Source: Chloroflexi bacterium UBA5189 (GTDB taxonomy: Bacteria; Chloroflexota; Limnocylindria; Limnocylindrales; CSP1-4). From it: a stretch of 57,619 bases of DNA. Both the position numbers and the translations under genes were made by a program. The stretch spans positions 32,441 to 90,059 of the forward strand of contig DHWF01000001.1 in the NCBI GenBank assembly GCA_002413045.1. Reading direction: 5' to 3'. The notes under the pieces were generated by a model. That model had not been told where the DNA came from and made no database searches. It saw only the letters and a list, made by a program, of their open reading frames with translations. This document shows, piece after piece, positions 7,187 through 15,995 of this stretch. The first letter of the stretch is position 1. Each line of letters begins with the position of its first letter.

Positions 7187-8333
7187 CTTCGCGGACCTCC
7201 AGTCGAGACGCCCACCGTCTGGCCGGGTCGTCCCTCATGGGATTCCGAGCCTCCGCACTGACATTTCCGCTCACCGTCGGCGGCAGCGCGGCGCGACGCG
7301 CTGCCGTTACGGCGAGCATCTCCTCGCCGGCCCGTTGGGTCAGCCCAGCGGCAGTGTCGCCCGGCTCGAGCTCCGCGAGCCCGACGCTAATCCCGACCCC
7401 GGCTTCAGCCTCGACCGCGATGCCGATCAGATCGAACCGGCGCTGCGCCTCGGCGATGTCAGTGCTCCCCAGGCCGCACACGAACTCGTCGCCGCCGTGG
7501 CGGATGATCGGGTCGAACGAGCCCAGCCGCGCGCGGACCGCTTGCACGACGGACTGCAGCACGAGATCGCCCGCGGCGTGGCTGTCGCGGTCGTTAACCG
7601 TCTGGAGCTCGTCCACGTCGACGAAGGCCACGACGAGCCCTCCGCCCGACCGCCGGACGCGCTCGATCTCGTGGGTGAGGGTCATGCGGCCCATCTCCGG
7701 GCGGTAGGCCCCGGTGAGCTCGTCGAGGTGGGCGGCCTGCAGCTCCGCCTCGAGCCGCGCCCGCTCGCGGGCCGCGTCGGCACGGTCCGAGGCGGCCCGG
7801 GCGCGATCCTCCGCCGCCCGCTCGCGGTCAGCCGCGGCCTTGGCTCGCAGCTCCCCGAGCTCGCGCAGCAGCCGGGCTTCGCGCTCGGTTGACGGCAGCG
7901 CGAGGTCAGCCGCGTTCGCGTCCCGACCCCGGCCCCCCTCGTCGCGGATGTCCGCCATCCGGTCCCGGTCGGTCGCCGCCTCGTGCCGGTCGCGAGCGGT
8001 CGCGTGGCGGGGGATCCGGTTGCCTAGGCGCTCGAGTGACGCTACTTCTCGCTCCTCCCGGGAGCTCTCATATGCTGTTTCGTCGGCGGTCGTCAGGTCT
8101 GGATCGGCCGCGCGGTCCTTGTCCGCGGTCGCCTGGTCCTGGTCCGAGGCGCGCTGGTCGCGGTCCGCGACGGTCTGGTCCCGGTCCGACGCCGTCTGGT
8201 CGATGTCAGAAGCGATCTGATCGGTGTCCGAGGCCGACTGGTCGGCATCGGCAATCATCTGGTCGGCGCTCGACGCCTTCCGGGCGTCGCCCAACTTCTG
8301 CCGCAGCGTCTCCTGGTCCACGGGCTCGTTCAT
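7155..8333 (-). CDS. GGDEF diguanylate cyclase with ASDxDQ repeats
   Basis: This 392-residue protein has an N-terminal run of heptad-like repeats of the type ASDxDQT (about 20-75), then a long Arg/Ala/Glu-rich coiled coil (about 110-195), then a GGDEF domain (about 200-350). The domain starts DELTGAYRPEMG and has the active-site loop HGGDEFVC. An intact GGDEF motif predicts c-di-GMP synthesis from two GTP. No transmembrane segment is seen, so it is probably cytosolic with coiled-coil-driven dimerisation. The tail after the catalytic domain is disordered. No EAL domain is present. The N-terminal repeats are the odd part. Confidence 0.9.
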   Translation of the reverse strand: MNEPVDQETLRQKLGDARKASSADQMIADADQSASDTDQIASDIDQTASDRDQTVADRDQRASDQDQATADKDRAADPDLTTADETAYESSREEREVASLERLGNRIPRHATARDRHEAATDRDRMADIRDEGGRGRDANAADLALPSTEREARLLRELGELRAKAAADRERAAEDRARAASDRADAARERARLEAELQAAHLDELTGAYRPEMGRMTLTHEIERVRRSGGGLVVAFVDVDELQTVNDRDSHAAGDLVLQSVVQAVRARLGSFDPIIRHGGDEFVCGLGSTDIAEAQRRFDLIGIAVEAEAGVGISVGLAELEPGDTAAGLTQRAGEEMLAVTAARRAALPPTVSGNVSAEARNPMRDDPARRWASRLEVREDASEAAETDR

Positions 8334-8612
8334 CGACTCTCCGCTGATTTCTTCCCCGCTCGGGCGACGGCGACGAGTCGCCTTGAGAGGTGAGCGTGGT
8401 CGTGCCGAGATCGCTCGTCATGACCGGGCGTCATCACAGGCCGTGGTGGGCGCGAGCCCCCGACCATCGCCTGCGGGCGACGCTTCGATGATCGAGGGAT
8501 TGCTCCCTCCATAGTCGCAAGGGTCCCGGAGCCCTAGCGCCGGGGCGGCAACCTGCGGACGCGCCCACAGCGCGTCATCGCGAGCTGCAGCCGGGAGCCT
8601 CGCGACCCAGCC

Positions 8613-9392
8613 TCAGTGCGGCCGGGTGTCCGGCGACGCGGGCGCGCCGTCCCAGCCCGCGTTCGAGAAGGTCGGGATGAACCGGTACCCGCGGCCGGGG
8701 ACGGTCGCGATGAACCGCGGTCGGCGGTAGTCGTTCTGGAGCTTGATCCGCAGGCTCCGGATGTGCCGGTCCACGATGTTGCTCTCGGCCACGAAGTCGG
8801 TGCCCCAGATCGCGTCGAGGATCTCGTCGCGCGTGACAACCTGACCGGCGCGGCTCGCGAGCAGGTACATGAGGCTCTGCTCGATACCGGAGAGGTGGAT
8901 CACCGAGTTCCCGGTCCGGACCTCGCGGCCGAGGATATCGAGCTCGATCTCGCCGATCTTGATCGTCGGGACGAGCGGGACGTTCGACCCGGTCGCGCGG
9001 CGGGTGATGACAATCGCCCGTGCGAGCAGCTCCTCGGGAGAGAAGGGCATCGTGAGGATGTCGTCCACCCCGAGGTCGAACGCCCGGAGCTTGTTCTTGA
9101 GGTCGCCGCGGCGCGTGAGCCCGAGCGCCGGCGTCAGCCGCTTCTTCAGGCGGTTGTCGGCCCCCAGTCGCCCGAGGAGCGCCGTGCTGTCGTCATGGTC
9201 CATGTCGATGACCGCGAGGTGCGGCTGCCACTCGGCGAGGATGACCGAAGCCTCGGCGAGGTCGCGCGCCGCTCGCACCTCGAACACGCCGTGGTTGAGC
9301 GTGAGCTCGATGAGGTCGACGACCAGTGCCTGGTCGTGCAGCACCAGAGCGCGCCGCGCCACGGTCTCGCGACTACTCGGCTGAGCGGACAC
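8613..9392 (-). CDS. OmpR-type response regulator with winged helix
   Basis: This 259-residue protein has a receiver-like domain (about 10-125) with HLAVIDMDHDDST at the phosphoacceptor strand and DLGVDDILTMPFSPEEL at the conserved Lys-Pro end, where Met replaces Lys. A DNA-binding winged helix follows (about 155-250) with GRGYRFIPTF, the usual wing. The GTG start at 9392 was chosen because upstream codons lack similarity to the paralog at 12473. The atypical receiver may be phosphorylation-independent. No histidine kinase is adjacent. Confidence 0.85.
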   Translation of the reverse strand: MSAQPSSRETVARRALVLHDQALVVDLIELTLNHGVFEVRAARDLAEASVILAEWQPHLAVIDMDHDDSTALLGRLGADNRLKKRLTPALGLTRRGDLKNKLRAFDLGVDDILTMPFSPEELLARAIVITRRATGSNVPLVPTIKIGEIELDILGREVRTGNSVIHLSGIEQSLMYLLASRAGQVVTRDEILDAIWGTDFVAESNIVDRHIRSLRIKLQNDYRRPRFIATVPGRGYRFIPTFSNAGWDGAPASPDTRPH

Positions 9393-10120
9393 TCGGGCGC
9401 CCTCGATTACGGCGTTTCTCGACCCGAGTCTACTCCAGCGATATCCTGCTGATCCTGGGCCACCCCGCGACGGCTCCGCCCGCGGGAAACCCCGACGACA
9501 TGGCCCAAACGGCCAAGTAGAAACCGCCCCGCGCCGCCGCCACCCTTGAGATATGACGGCACGCTGGTCCGATCCACACCGGCTCCCAGGGTCCCCTGCC
9601 TGTTGCGACCCGGGTAGGCGCACGGATTGGTGCTGGCGCTGCCCCAATTTTTATTGAAGATGGCCGGCTAGGCATGATTCGAAGATGCACTAACAACCTA
9701 CACGATCCCGATGACCAAGGGGCCGTTCTCTGGGGATAGTCTCGGCGCGCTTGACCGCGGCCGCATACGCGCACGGACTCGCGCTCGCGCTCCCACAGGT
9801 GGTTAGAGCGCGCCCGGAGGGATTTGGGCACGCCCTAGCAACCTACACGATCCCGCTCGAGGGTCACGACGAATGGGATGCGGCGGCGGAGCGCTCGTTG
9901 CGCGCGTGATTCATCGTCGACCTCTGGGCGCGGTCGGAAATGACCACGGAGCTCGAACGTTGCGGTCACATGGACTGGCTGGCCGGTGTTATGGCGGCAG
10001 GACCTGGCATGCCCGGCGGGCCTGAGTCGGCGGGCCCATGTCGCCAATCAATGGGACCGCAGTGGAGGCCGCCAGGGTCGCTAACAAACGACACGGTCCG
10101 TACTGGAGCACGGAGCTGAA
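9393..10120. other. Gene-poor stretch with two degenerate tandem coding remnants
   Basis: No intact gene is seen in these 728 bases. Two related plus-strand pieces occur. One, at about 9610-9710, reads AHGLVLALPQ and then, one frame away, FEDALTTYTIP. The other, at about 9765-9905, reads YAHGLALALPQ and then ALATYTIPLEGHDEWDAAAE. The shared DNA core is CTARCAACCTACACGATCCC. They look like decayed copies of one short gene. I cannot name the parent family. Confidence 0.4.
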
Positions 10121-11110
10121 TCACAGCCACTTACGAGCCCTAAGCGCCAACATCGTGATTCCTGCGATGAGGGCGATTGCAATGAGAACGATCCAGAAGA
10201 TCCTTGGGTCGTCGTTCGCGTACGGCGCTTTGATGTTCATCCCCATGAACCCCGCGATGACGCCCGTTGGAAGAAGCAGGACAGACACGATCGTGAGGAT
10301 CTTCACGACGTCGTTGGTGCGCTGGGCGGTCCGCGACATATGGATATCGAACGTGCCAAGCAATGCCTCGCGAGCAGCGTCGATGGCGTCGATGGCGCCA
10401 TCGAAGCGCTCGGTGATGGCGGCAAAGCGTGGCGTCGCCTCTTTCCCAGTGATGACCCCGAAGTCTGCGCCCGCCATCCCCGTGATCACTCGCCGATGGG
10501 CAACTAGAACACGTCGAACTGCGGCAATTCGATGCCGGAGGGCGACCAGATCCGCGAGGAGATCGCGGCCCGTAGCCTTGAGCGCCTTACCGTCGAGCGT
10601 GTCGACGGCGGCCAAGATCTCGTCGGTCAGCTCCAGGTAGGTCGTAACGACGCCGTCCATGAGGACGGTCGCGAAGTCGGCGGAGTCCATCTTGCCGAGC
10701 GTCGTGTCGCCTCGGATACGGTGATTGAGATCGGCCAGGAACTCCACCGGTTGGCGATGAGCGGTCAGGACGACATTCCTCCCGACAGCGAGATCGAGGA
10801 CGACGCGTTCGTCGTCCTTATCGCTCGGGCGCAGGACCAACACGCGTACCAGGAAGAACGCTCCGTGCATCGAGATCTGGGGTCGAGGCGCCGACCCCAA
10901 CATCCGTTCCACAGCCTCGCGATCGAAGGGCAGCAAAGTCACGAGTTCCCTCGTATCGCTGGCCTCGTCGCTCAGGACGGCATCGATCCAGAGGAGCTGA
11001 TGGTCCCCGATCGACTTGACCGTGCCGGCGCTCAGCTCGACCTCTCTGTCCGAGCGGTCGGCGTCGAAGAGTCGGGCCTTCGTCGTGAGGGATCCGGAAG
11101 TTCCGGCCAT
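10121..11110 (-). CDS. corA: CorA-family divalent cation transporter
   Basis: This 329-residue protein has a large soluble N-terminal domain, a long helix (about 190-260), and two C-terminal membrane helices joined by the GMN signature in FMGMNIKAPYANDDP. This is the CorA magnesium/cobalt channel layout, which acts as a pentamer in the cytoplasmic membrane. The ATG at 11110 has GAGG seven bases upstream and was preferred over an upstream GTG. The loop after GMN is acidic, as usual for cation capture. Confidence 0.93.
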   Translation of the reverse strand: MAGTSGSLTTKARLFDADRSDREVELSAGTVKSIGDHQLLWIDAVLSDEASDTRELVTLLPFDREAVERMLGSAPRPQISMHGAFFLVRVLVLRPSDKDDERVVLDLAVGRNVVLTAHRQPVEFLADLNHRIRGDTTLGKMDSADFATVLMDGVVTTYLELTDEILAAVDTLDGKALKATGRDLLADLVALRHRIAAVRRVLVAHRRVITGMAGADFGVITGKEATPRFAAITERFDGAIDAIDAAREALLGTFDIHMSRTAQRTNDVVKILTIVSVLLLPTGVIAGFMGMNIKAPYANDDPRIFWIVLIAIALIAGITMLALRARKWL

Positions 11111-11230
11111 AAAGGACCTCAGAGCATGAGTTGACGGCTGAGACACGCCCGTTGACGTGTCATTACCGGGCTTCGGTCGAACCCGAGTTCAGGGCACGGG
11201 ACCGGACCTCAGTGTGTCGAGGACGATCCG

Positions 11231-11569
11231 TCAGTCGCCGAAGGAGCGCGCCGGCCGGTCGAGGAAGCGGCGCACGACCCTTGCCGCCGCCCACTTCGCC
11301 ACCCATCCGAGCGGGACGTAGCGGAGGGGCAGGAAGACAAGGCCTACGTCCGCAAGCTCCCGGGTGGCCGGGTGCGTCGCGGCCGTGCGGATGAAGTCAC
11401 GCGGGTGGCCGGGATGCCCCAGGTCGCGGAGCAGGCCGGCTCGATCCTGGACGGCGCGCCGAGCGAGCCCGCGAAAGCTATTGGACCGGGCCACGGCCAC
11501 GATCAGCGCGCGAGTCTCCGGTAGGGTCGCCGCACGCGCGAGGCGGACGAGCCTGGTCGCTGACGGCAT
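11231..11569 (-). CDS. Basic hypothetical protein
   Basis: This 112-residue Arg-rich protein has helical segments and a hydrophobic stretch (VGLVFLPLRYVPLGWVAKW) that may be membrane-associated. A GGAAGT site precedes the ATG at 11569. It lies 16 bp downstream of the GlsB/YeaQ-like gene and is probably cotranscribed. No family was recognised. Confidence 0.55.
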   Translation of the reverse strand: MPSATRLVRLARAATLPETRALIVAVARSNSFRGLARRAVQDRAGLLRDLGHPGHPRDFIRTAATHPATRELADVGLVFLPLRYVPLGWVAKWAAARVVRRFLDRPARSFGD

Positions 11570-11585
11570 CTTCGCTACTTCCGAT

Positions 11586-11855
11586 CTAGATTCCCCTGCG
11601 CCCGAGGCGGCCGCCACGCATCGCGTTCCAGACGAACACGACGAGGATCGCGCCAAGGGTGGCGATCACGATGCTCTCGAGGTTGATCCCGTTCACGGAG
11701 CCCACGCGGAACACTTCCGTGGCGATGAAGCCGCCGACGAGGCCGCCCACGATGCCCAGGACGACCATCATCAGGAGGCCCTCACGCGAGCCCATGACCA
11801 TGTTGGCGAGGAAGCCGGCGATGGCGCCGACAACGATCCATGCGATGAAACCCAT
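11586..11855 (-). CDS. GlsB/YeaQ/YmgE-family membrane protein
   Basis: This 89-residue protein is almost entirely hydrophobic. It has the family pattern of three Gly-rich helices: IAWIVVGAIAGFLANMVMG, then MMVVLGIVGGLVGGFIA, and a last helix IVIATLGAILVVFVWNAM. Members are small general-stress-associated inner membrane proteins called transglycosylase-associated by name only. It lies in a short minus-strand run with a YggT-like gene. Confidence 0.88.
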   Translation of the reverse strand: MGFIAWIVVGAIAGFLANMVMGSREGLLMMVVLGIVGGLVGGFIATEVFRVGSVNGINLESIVIATLGAILVVFVWNAMRGGRLGRRGI

Positions 11856-11895
11856 ATGGTTGCTTCCTTTCGGATGTTATCCGCGCCGGGGCCGC

Positions 11896-12303
11896 TCAGA
11901 CCGGCTCGCGCCGAAAGATCCCGACCGCCCAGATGACGATGAGCTCGAGGATCGTCCAACCGACGAATGCCACGATGGCCGTGACGTCGAATGTCGATCC
12001 CGCGGCGTGGAGGGCGTCCGTGCGCAGGATCCCGTCGAACGGCGCGACGAACAGCTGGCTCAGGTTGAGGATCCCCGAGACGAGGCCGTTGGCCTCGCGT
12101 GCGTTGAGCAGAAGCAGCACGAAGCGCAGTCCGATCACGAGCTGGATCAGCCCGAAGACGAGGACGATGATCCGGCGGCCGAGCTCCGATCCGCCGGGGC
12201 CGGTCGCAGTGACGCGGCGGCTCTCGGTGCGGACGGTTTCCTGGCCGGCGTCCGCGCTCGGGGTCTGGGTGGTTACCTGTTGATCGACCGTATCGATGGC
12301 CAT
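11896..12303 (-). CDS. YggT-like small membrane protein
   Basis: This 135-residue protein has a polar N-terminal 50 residues and two membrane segments, IIVLVFGLIQLVIGLRFVLLL and VGWTILELIVIWAVGIF. These are separated by LFVAPFDGILRTDA, which resembles the YggT-family loop. The ATG at 12303 is preceded by GAGAGGAAACGG, a good binding site. It is divergent from the response regulator at 12473, and the 170-bp gap between them probably holds both promoters. Confidence 0.7.
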   Translation of the reverse strand: MAIDTVDQQVTTQTPSADAGQETVRTESRRVTATGPGGSELGRRIIVLVFGLIQLVIGLRFVLLLLNAREANGLVSGILNLSQLFVAPFDGILRTDALHAAGSTFDVTAIVAFVGWTILELIVIWAVGIFRREPV

Positions 12304-12472
12304 GCCGTTTCCTCTCGGTTCCGGCATCCACGAAGCTTGGGCCCTTCGGATCTGTTCCGAGGCGCACCCGCCCATGTGGATGTCGATCGGAAGTCTCCGA
12401 CTGGTTCGGGCCCGTGTCATGACGTCAGGTCATCCCCAGCCGACACCCGGTTTTGGTACAACCACGGTTGAC

Positions 12473-13279
12473 ATGCCCAGCCGATCCTCCCAGGCGCGTC
12501 GTGCGCTTGTCCTGCACGATCGAAAGCTGGTCGTCGACCTGATCGAGCTGACCCTCAATCACGGCCTGTTCGTGGTGCGCGCAGCCGATGGGCTGGCCGA
12601 GGCCGAGCAGATCCTTCGAGATTGGCAGCCGCACATGGCCGTCATCGACATGGACCATGACGACAGCACCAGCCTGCTCAAGGTGCTGGCCGCCTCGAAA
12701 GCCCTGACGCGAAGCACGATCCCGGCGCTGGGGCTCACTCGCCGGGGCGATCTCAAGACCAAGCTCCGGGCGTTCGATCTCGGCGTCGACGACATCCTCA
12801 CGATGCCGTTCTCGCCTGAAGAGCTCCTCGCCCGGTCGATCGTGATCACGCGTCGCGCCCTGGGCACCGATCATCCGATCGTCCCGACGATCCGGCTGGG
12901 CGAGATGGAGGTCGACATCGTCAATCGCCAGGTCCGGGCAGGCGACTCGGTCATCCACCTGAGCGGCATCGAGCAGAGCCTCCTGTACCTGCTGGCGAGT
13001 CGCGGCGTTGCCCCAATCCCGGCGAGCTCGGGTCAGACGAACCGGATGCGCCTCAACCGGGGCCGGCACCCGCCAGATCAACCGAGCGTTGCACGGGATC
13101 GCGCTGGCGCAGGTCCGCACGTTCCCGCCGGCGCAGGCGTTCGTCGCTCGCAAGCGAGCCGAGGGCAAGGGCTGGTTCGACGCCCTCCGGGCCCTCAAGC
13201 GACACCTCGCCCGGATCGTCTTCCGGCTGCTCAGCCAGCCCGTTGGTCAGGCCTCGTCTTTGGGGGCTTGACTAGATAG
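12473..13279 (+). pseudogene. Response regulator paralog truncated by IS110-type remnant
   Basis: Residues 1-175 closely parallel the intact regulator at 8613-9392. They include RRALVLHD, AVIDMDHDDST, LGLTRRGDLK, DDILTMPFSPEELLAR and SVIHLSGIEQSLLYLLASR. The similarity stops right after LLASR (about 13003), where the winged helix should continue. The rest of the frame is out-of-frame transposase sequence, so the DNA-binding domain is lost. The receiver could still be made as a chimeric 268-residue protein. The ATG at 12473 matches the paralog. Confidence 0.8.
13004..13271 (+). mobile_element. IS110-family transposase C-terminal remnant
   Basis: The frame ending at 13271 reads TRQINRALHGIALAQVR, then FVARKRAEGKGWFDALRALKRHLARIVFRLL. 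This is the C-terminal region of IS110-type (DEDD plus transposase_20) enzymes. The preceding NRMRLNRG lies in the other frame, so the remnant itself carries a frameshift. The N-terminal catalytic part is absent, and no IS ends are visible. It interrupts the response regulator gene. Confidence 0.75.
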
Positions 13280-13501
13280 GAGCTTGCCACTCGGTAGTTG
13301 TCCGGGGCATCTCATCTGGAATCTGCGCTCGTATCGCGCGTTGGCGCGCCTCCTCGCGAGAGCGAGATCGCCGCTCGCACCGAAGAAGACGACGGTGCCA
13401 GAACGCACCGAGAGCCCTGCCGGGAATTGCTCGTGGCGCTTCGCGCCTCGCCCAAGCCGGTCCGATGGCCGCGATGCCCGCGCGGGGGTCATGAAGGCTC
13501 C

Positions 13502-14521
13502 TCAGCTCTTCTTCTCGAGGTGACCCCCGAAGCCGAAGCGCATCGCGGACAGAACCTTGTCGGCGAAATCGGACTCGCCGCGCGACGTGAAGCGCGCGTA
13601 GAGGGCAGTCGTCAGGACGGGTGCCGGGGCCGCCACGTCGATGGCGGCGATGCTCGTCCAGCGACCCTCCCCGGAATCGCTGACCCGCCCGGCGAAGTCC
13701 GACAGGTCGGGGCTCTGGACGAATGCCTGGGCGGTCAGGTCAAGGAGCCAGCTGGCGATGACGCTCCCCCGCCGCCAGACCTCGCTGACAGCGGGAAGGT
13801 CGAGCTGGTACCTGTACAGGTCGGGGTCGCGGAGGGGAGTCGTCTCCGCGTCGATCGCCTGTTGATGTTCGCCCGCGTCGGCATGGGCCAAGATATTCAG
13901 CCCCTCGGCGTAGGCGGCCATCACCCCGTACTCAATCCCGTTGTGGACCATCTTCACGAAGTGCCCTGCGCCCGACGGGCCGCAGTGGAGATAGCCCTGC
14001 TCCGCGGCCGATGGCAACCCGCTCCGGCCTGGGGTCCTCGGCGCCGCCTCCACGCCTGGAGCGAGCGCGCGGAAGAGCGGATCTAGGTGTTCGACGGCAT
14101 CCTTGGGACCGCCGATCATCAGGCAGTAGCCGCGCTCCAGGCCCCAGACGCCCCCGCTCGTGCCGCAGTCCAGATACGCGATCTGCTTGTCCGCCAGTCG
14201 CTTGGAGCGCCGGAGGTCGTCGACGTAGTAGGAGTTCCCGCCGTCGACGACCATGTCGCCCGCGTTCAAGTGGGGCAGCAGCTCGTTGACCGTGGCGTCC
14301 ACGGCTGCGGCAGGGACCATGAGCCAGAGGACGCGCGGCTTTTCGAGCTGATCGACCAGGTCGGCCGGCGAACTGGCGCCAGCGCTGATCCACTTGTCCT
14401 TCACGAGAGCGTCGACCGTGGCTTGTGTCCGAGCGTAGCCCACGACGGTGTGGCCTGCGCGGATCCAGCGGCGCGACATGTTCGCGCCCATCCGCCCCAA
14501 TCCGATCAGACCGATCTGCAC
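13502..14521 (-). CDS. gnd: 6-phosphogluconate dehydrogenase (decarboxylating), short type
   Basis: This 339-residue protein oxidises and decarboxylates 6-phosphogluconate to ribulose 5-phosphate. It has the dinucleotide-binding QIGLIGLGRMGANMSRR, the substrate motif LDCGTSGGVWGLERGYCLM, and the catalytic GAGHFVKMVHNGIEYG. Its length fits the short GndA type rather than the 470-residue form. The GTG at 14521 has GAGGAG five bases upstream. It lies 47 bp downstream of a polyphosphate glucokinase gene, consistent with a pentose-phosphate operon. Confidence 0.95.
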   Translation of the reverse strand: MQIGLIGLGRMGANMSRRWIRAGHTVVGYARTQATVDALVKDKWISAGASSPADLVDQLEKPRVLWLMVPAAAVDATVNELLPHLNAGDMVVDGGNSYYVDDLRRSKRLADKQIAYLDCGTSGGVWGLERGYCLMIGGPKDAVEHLDPLFRALAPGVEAAPRTPGRSGLPSAAEQGYLHCGPSGAGHFVKMVHNGIEYGVMAAYAEGLNILAHADAGEHQQAIDAETTPLRDPDLYRYQLDLPAVSEVWRRGSVIASWLLDLTAQAFVQSPDLSDFAGRVSDSGEGRWTSIAAIDVAAPAPVLTTALYARFTSRGESDFADKVLSAMRFGFGGHLEKKS

Positions 14522-14568
14522 CTTGCTCCTCGCTTCTTCTGGCCACACCGGAACCCTCACGGCGGGGA

Positions 14569-15396
14569 TCAACCTCGAGCGCCACCCTCGCCAACACGCG
14601 CGGCGCCGACGATGCCTGCGCTGGTGCCCAGTGCGGCTCGGACGAGCTTCGCCTTCGACTCGAGGAGCGTTCCGAACTTCGGCCACTCCTTGGCCATGCC
14701 CCCGCCGATGATGATGAGGTCCGGCGAGAGGTAGGCCTCGTAGCGGGCGAGCAGCTCGGTGAACCCCTGGGCCCATTGCTTCCAGCCAATGTTCTTCTTC
14801 TTGCGCGCGACCGGCGAGAGGCGCGCTTCGGCTTCGCGGCCGTGGAACTCGACGTGTCCGAGCTGGACGTTGGGCACGAGCTGGCCATCGGTGAAGAGCG
14901 CTGTGCCGATACCGGTCCCGAGGTCGAGCAGCAGGACAACACCTGTCTGGCCCTTGCCTGCCCCGTAGGCCATCTCGGCGACACCCGCGGCATCGGCATC
15001 GTTGATCAGCCGAACCGGGCGACCCAGACGCTCGCCGAGCAGTTGCTGAACGTCGACGCCGATCCACGAGTCGTCGCCGTGGACTGCCGTCATCGCTCGC
15101 CCGCCGCGGATCACCGCCGGGAACGCGGCGCCGGCGAGCAGATCGGGAGGCAACGGACCCGCGGCCTCGAGCGAGTGCAGGACGCTCGCGACGACGTCCA
15201 TCATCGCTGCTTGCGTCGCGGGTCGAGGGGTCAGCTCTCTGACTCGGTCGGTGACGAGCTTCCCCGTCGCCAGATCGACGACGGCCGCCTTGATGCCGGT
15301 CCCGCCGATGTCGAGCCCGATCGCCCGCCCGGTCAAGCGCGCTCCAGGGGCCGGAACAACTGCGTATTCCGACTTCGGCAGGGAGTTGGCGGGCAT
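14569..15396 (-). CDS. ppgK: Polyphosphate glucokinase (ROK family)
   Basis: This 275-residue protein has the ROK phosphate-binding motif GLDIGGTGIKAAVVD near residue 30, the second motif LLLDLGTGIGTALF, and the PPGK-typical LGHVEFHGREAEARL followed by KKKNIGWKQWAQGF. The end reads SPDLIIIGGGMAKEW. It phosphorylates glucose using polyphosphate (or ATP). The ATG at 15396 gives a normal family length; the longer frame upstream is Ala-rich and unlikely. Coupling to gnd suggests glucose entry into the pentose phosphate route. Confidence 0.93.
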   Translation of the reverse strand: MPANSLPKSEYAVVPAPGARLTGRAIGLDIGGTGIKAAVVDLATGKLVTDRVRELTPRPATQAAMMDVVASVLHSLEAAGPLPPDLLAGAAFPAVIRGGRAMTAVHGDDSWIGVDVQQLLGERLGRPVRLINDADAAGVAEMAYGAGKGQTGVVLLLDLGTGIGTALFTDGQLVPNVQLGHVEFHGREAEARLSPVARKKKNIGWKQWAQGFTELLARYEAYLSPDLIIIGGGMAKEWPKFGTLLESKAKLVRAALGTSAGIVGAARVGEGGARG

Positions 15397-15995
15397 GCGC
15401 GCGAGGATACGCCTCCCCTTGGCGATGCCGCCAGCACCGGATACGCGACCGCGCGCTTGCCGCCCTTGCCTCGATACCAGTACGCTCGAGCTCACCGAGA
15501 TGGGCGAGGGGCGCCAGGAATACGCCGCCTCCGACGCGCTCGGCGCGGCGAGTGCCGAGATGGCAGCAGCCGCTGTGCGTTCGGCCGCCGCAGGCGCGGC
15601 CGAACTCGCCGCGGCGGCCGCGGTGGGTGGCATGGCTCAGACGCCCGCGAAGCCCGGGCCCGGATATCCGGCGGCCAAGGCCATCCGGGCGGCGACCTCG
15701 CGCCAGAGGAAGCCGGCGACGCCGGCGGTAGGGCAAGCCAGGCCCCCGGCGGGCCAAGCCGACGACCTAGGTCACCGCCCGTCCTTACGCGGGCCGATGC
15801 GGCGCGATCGCAGCATCGTGTGCGGTTCCATGGCCACCTCACGAGTGACGGCCGGGGTCGACGCGGAGTGAGCATAGGAGGCGAAGGCGATCGCTCTCCG
15901 CGCGAAGACTTGCTACCCGGCGCCGATCGAGCGTTCATGTCATTCCGATTCCGGACCCACCGACGATCCACGACCTTCCGCGGACGGTTGACCCC
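15397..15995. other. 600-bp stretch without a convincing gene
   Basis: Open frames exist on both strands but are Ala- or Arg-rich shadows without recognisable motifs or good ribosome sites. The region lies between ppgK and the serine recombinase and presumably contains the promoters of both. No repeat or hairpin stood out. Confidence 0.4.

Noticed and set aside
9430..9831. Minus-strand frame of 133 codons
   Set aside because: Composition is not protein-like, and plus-strand remnants better explain the sequence.
13502..15757. Single 751-codon minus-strand frame
   Set aside because: Only its last 339 codons are the Gnd protein; the upstream part is out of frame with the polyphosphate glucokinase gene.
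15503..15871. Ala-rich plus-strand frame upstream of the recombinase
   Set aside because: Low complexity, no ribosome site and no motif; the opposite strand is equally open.
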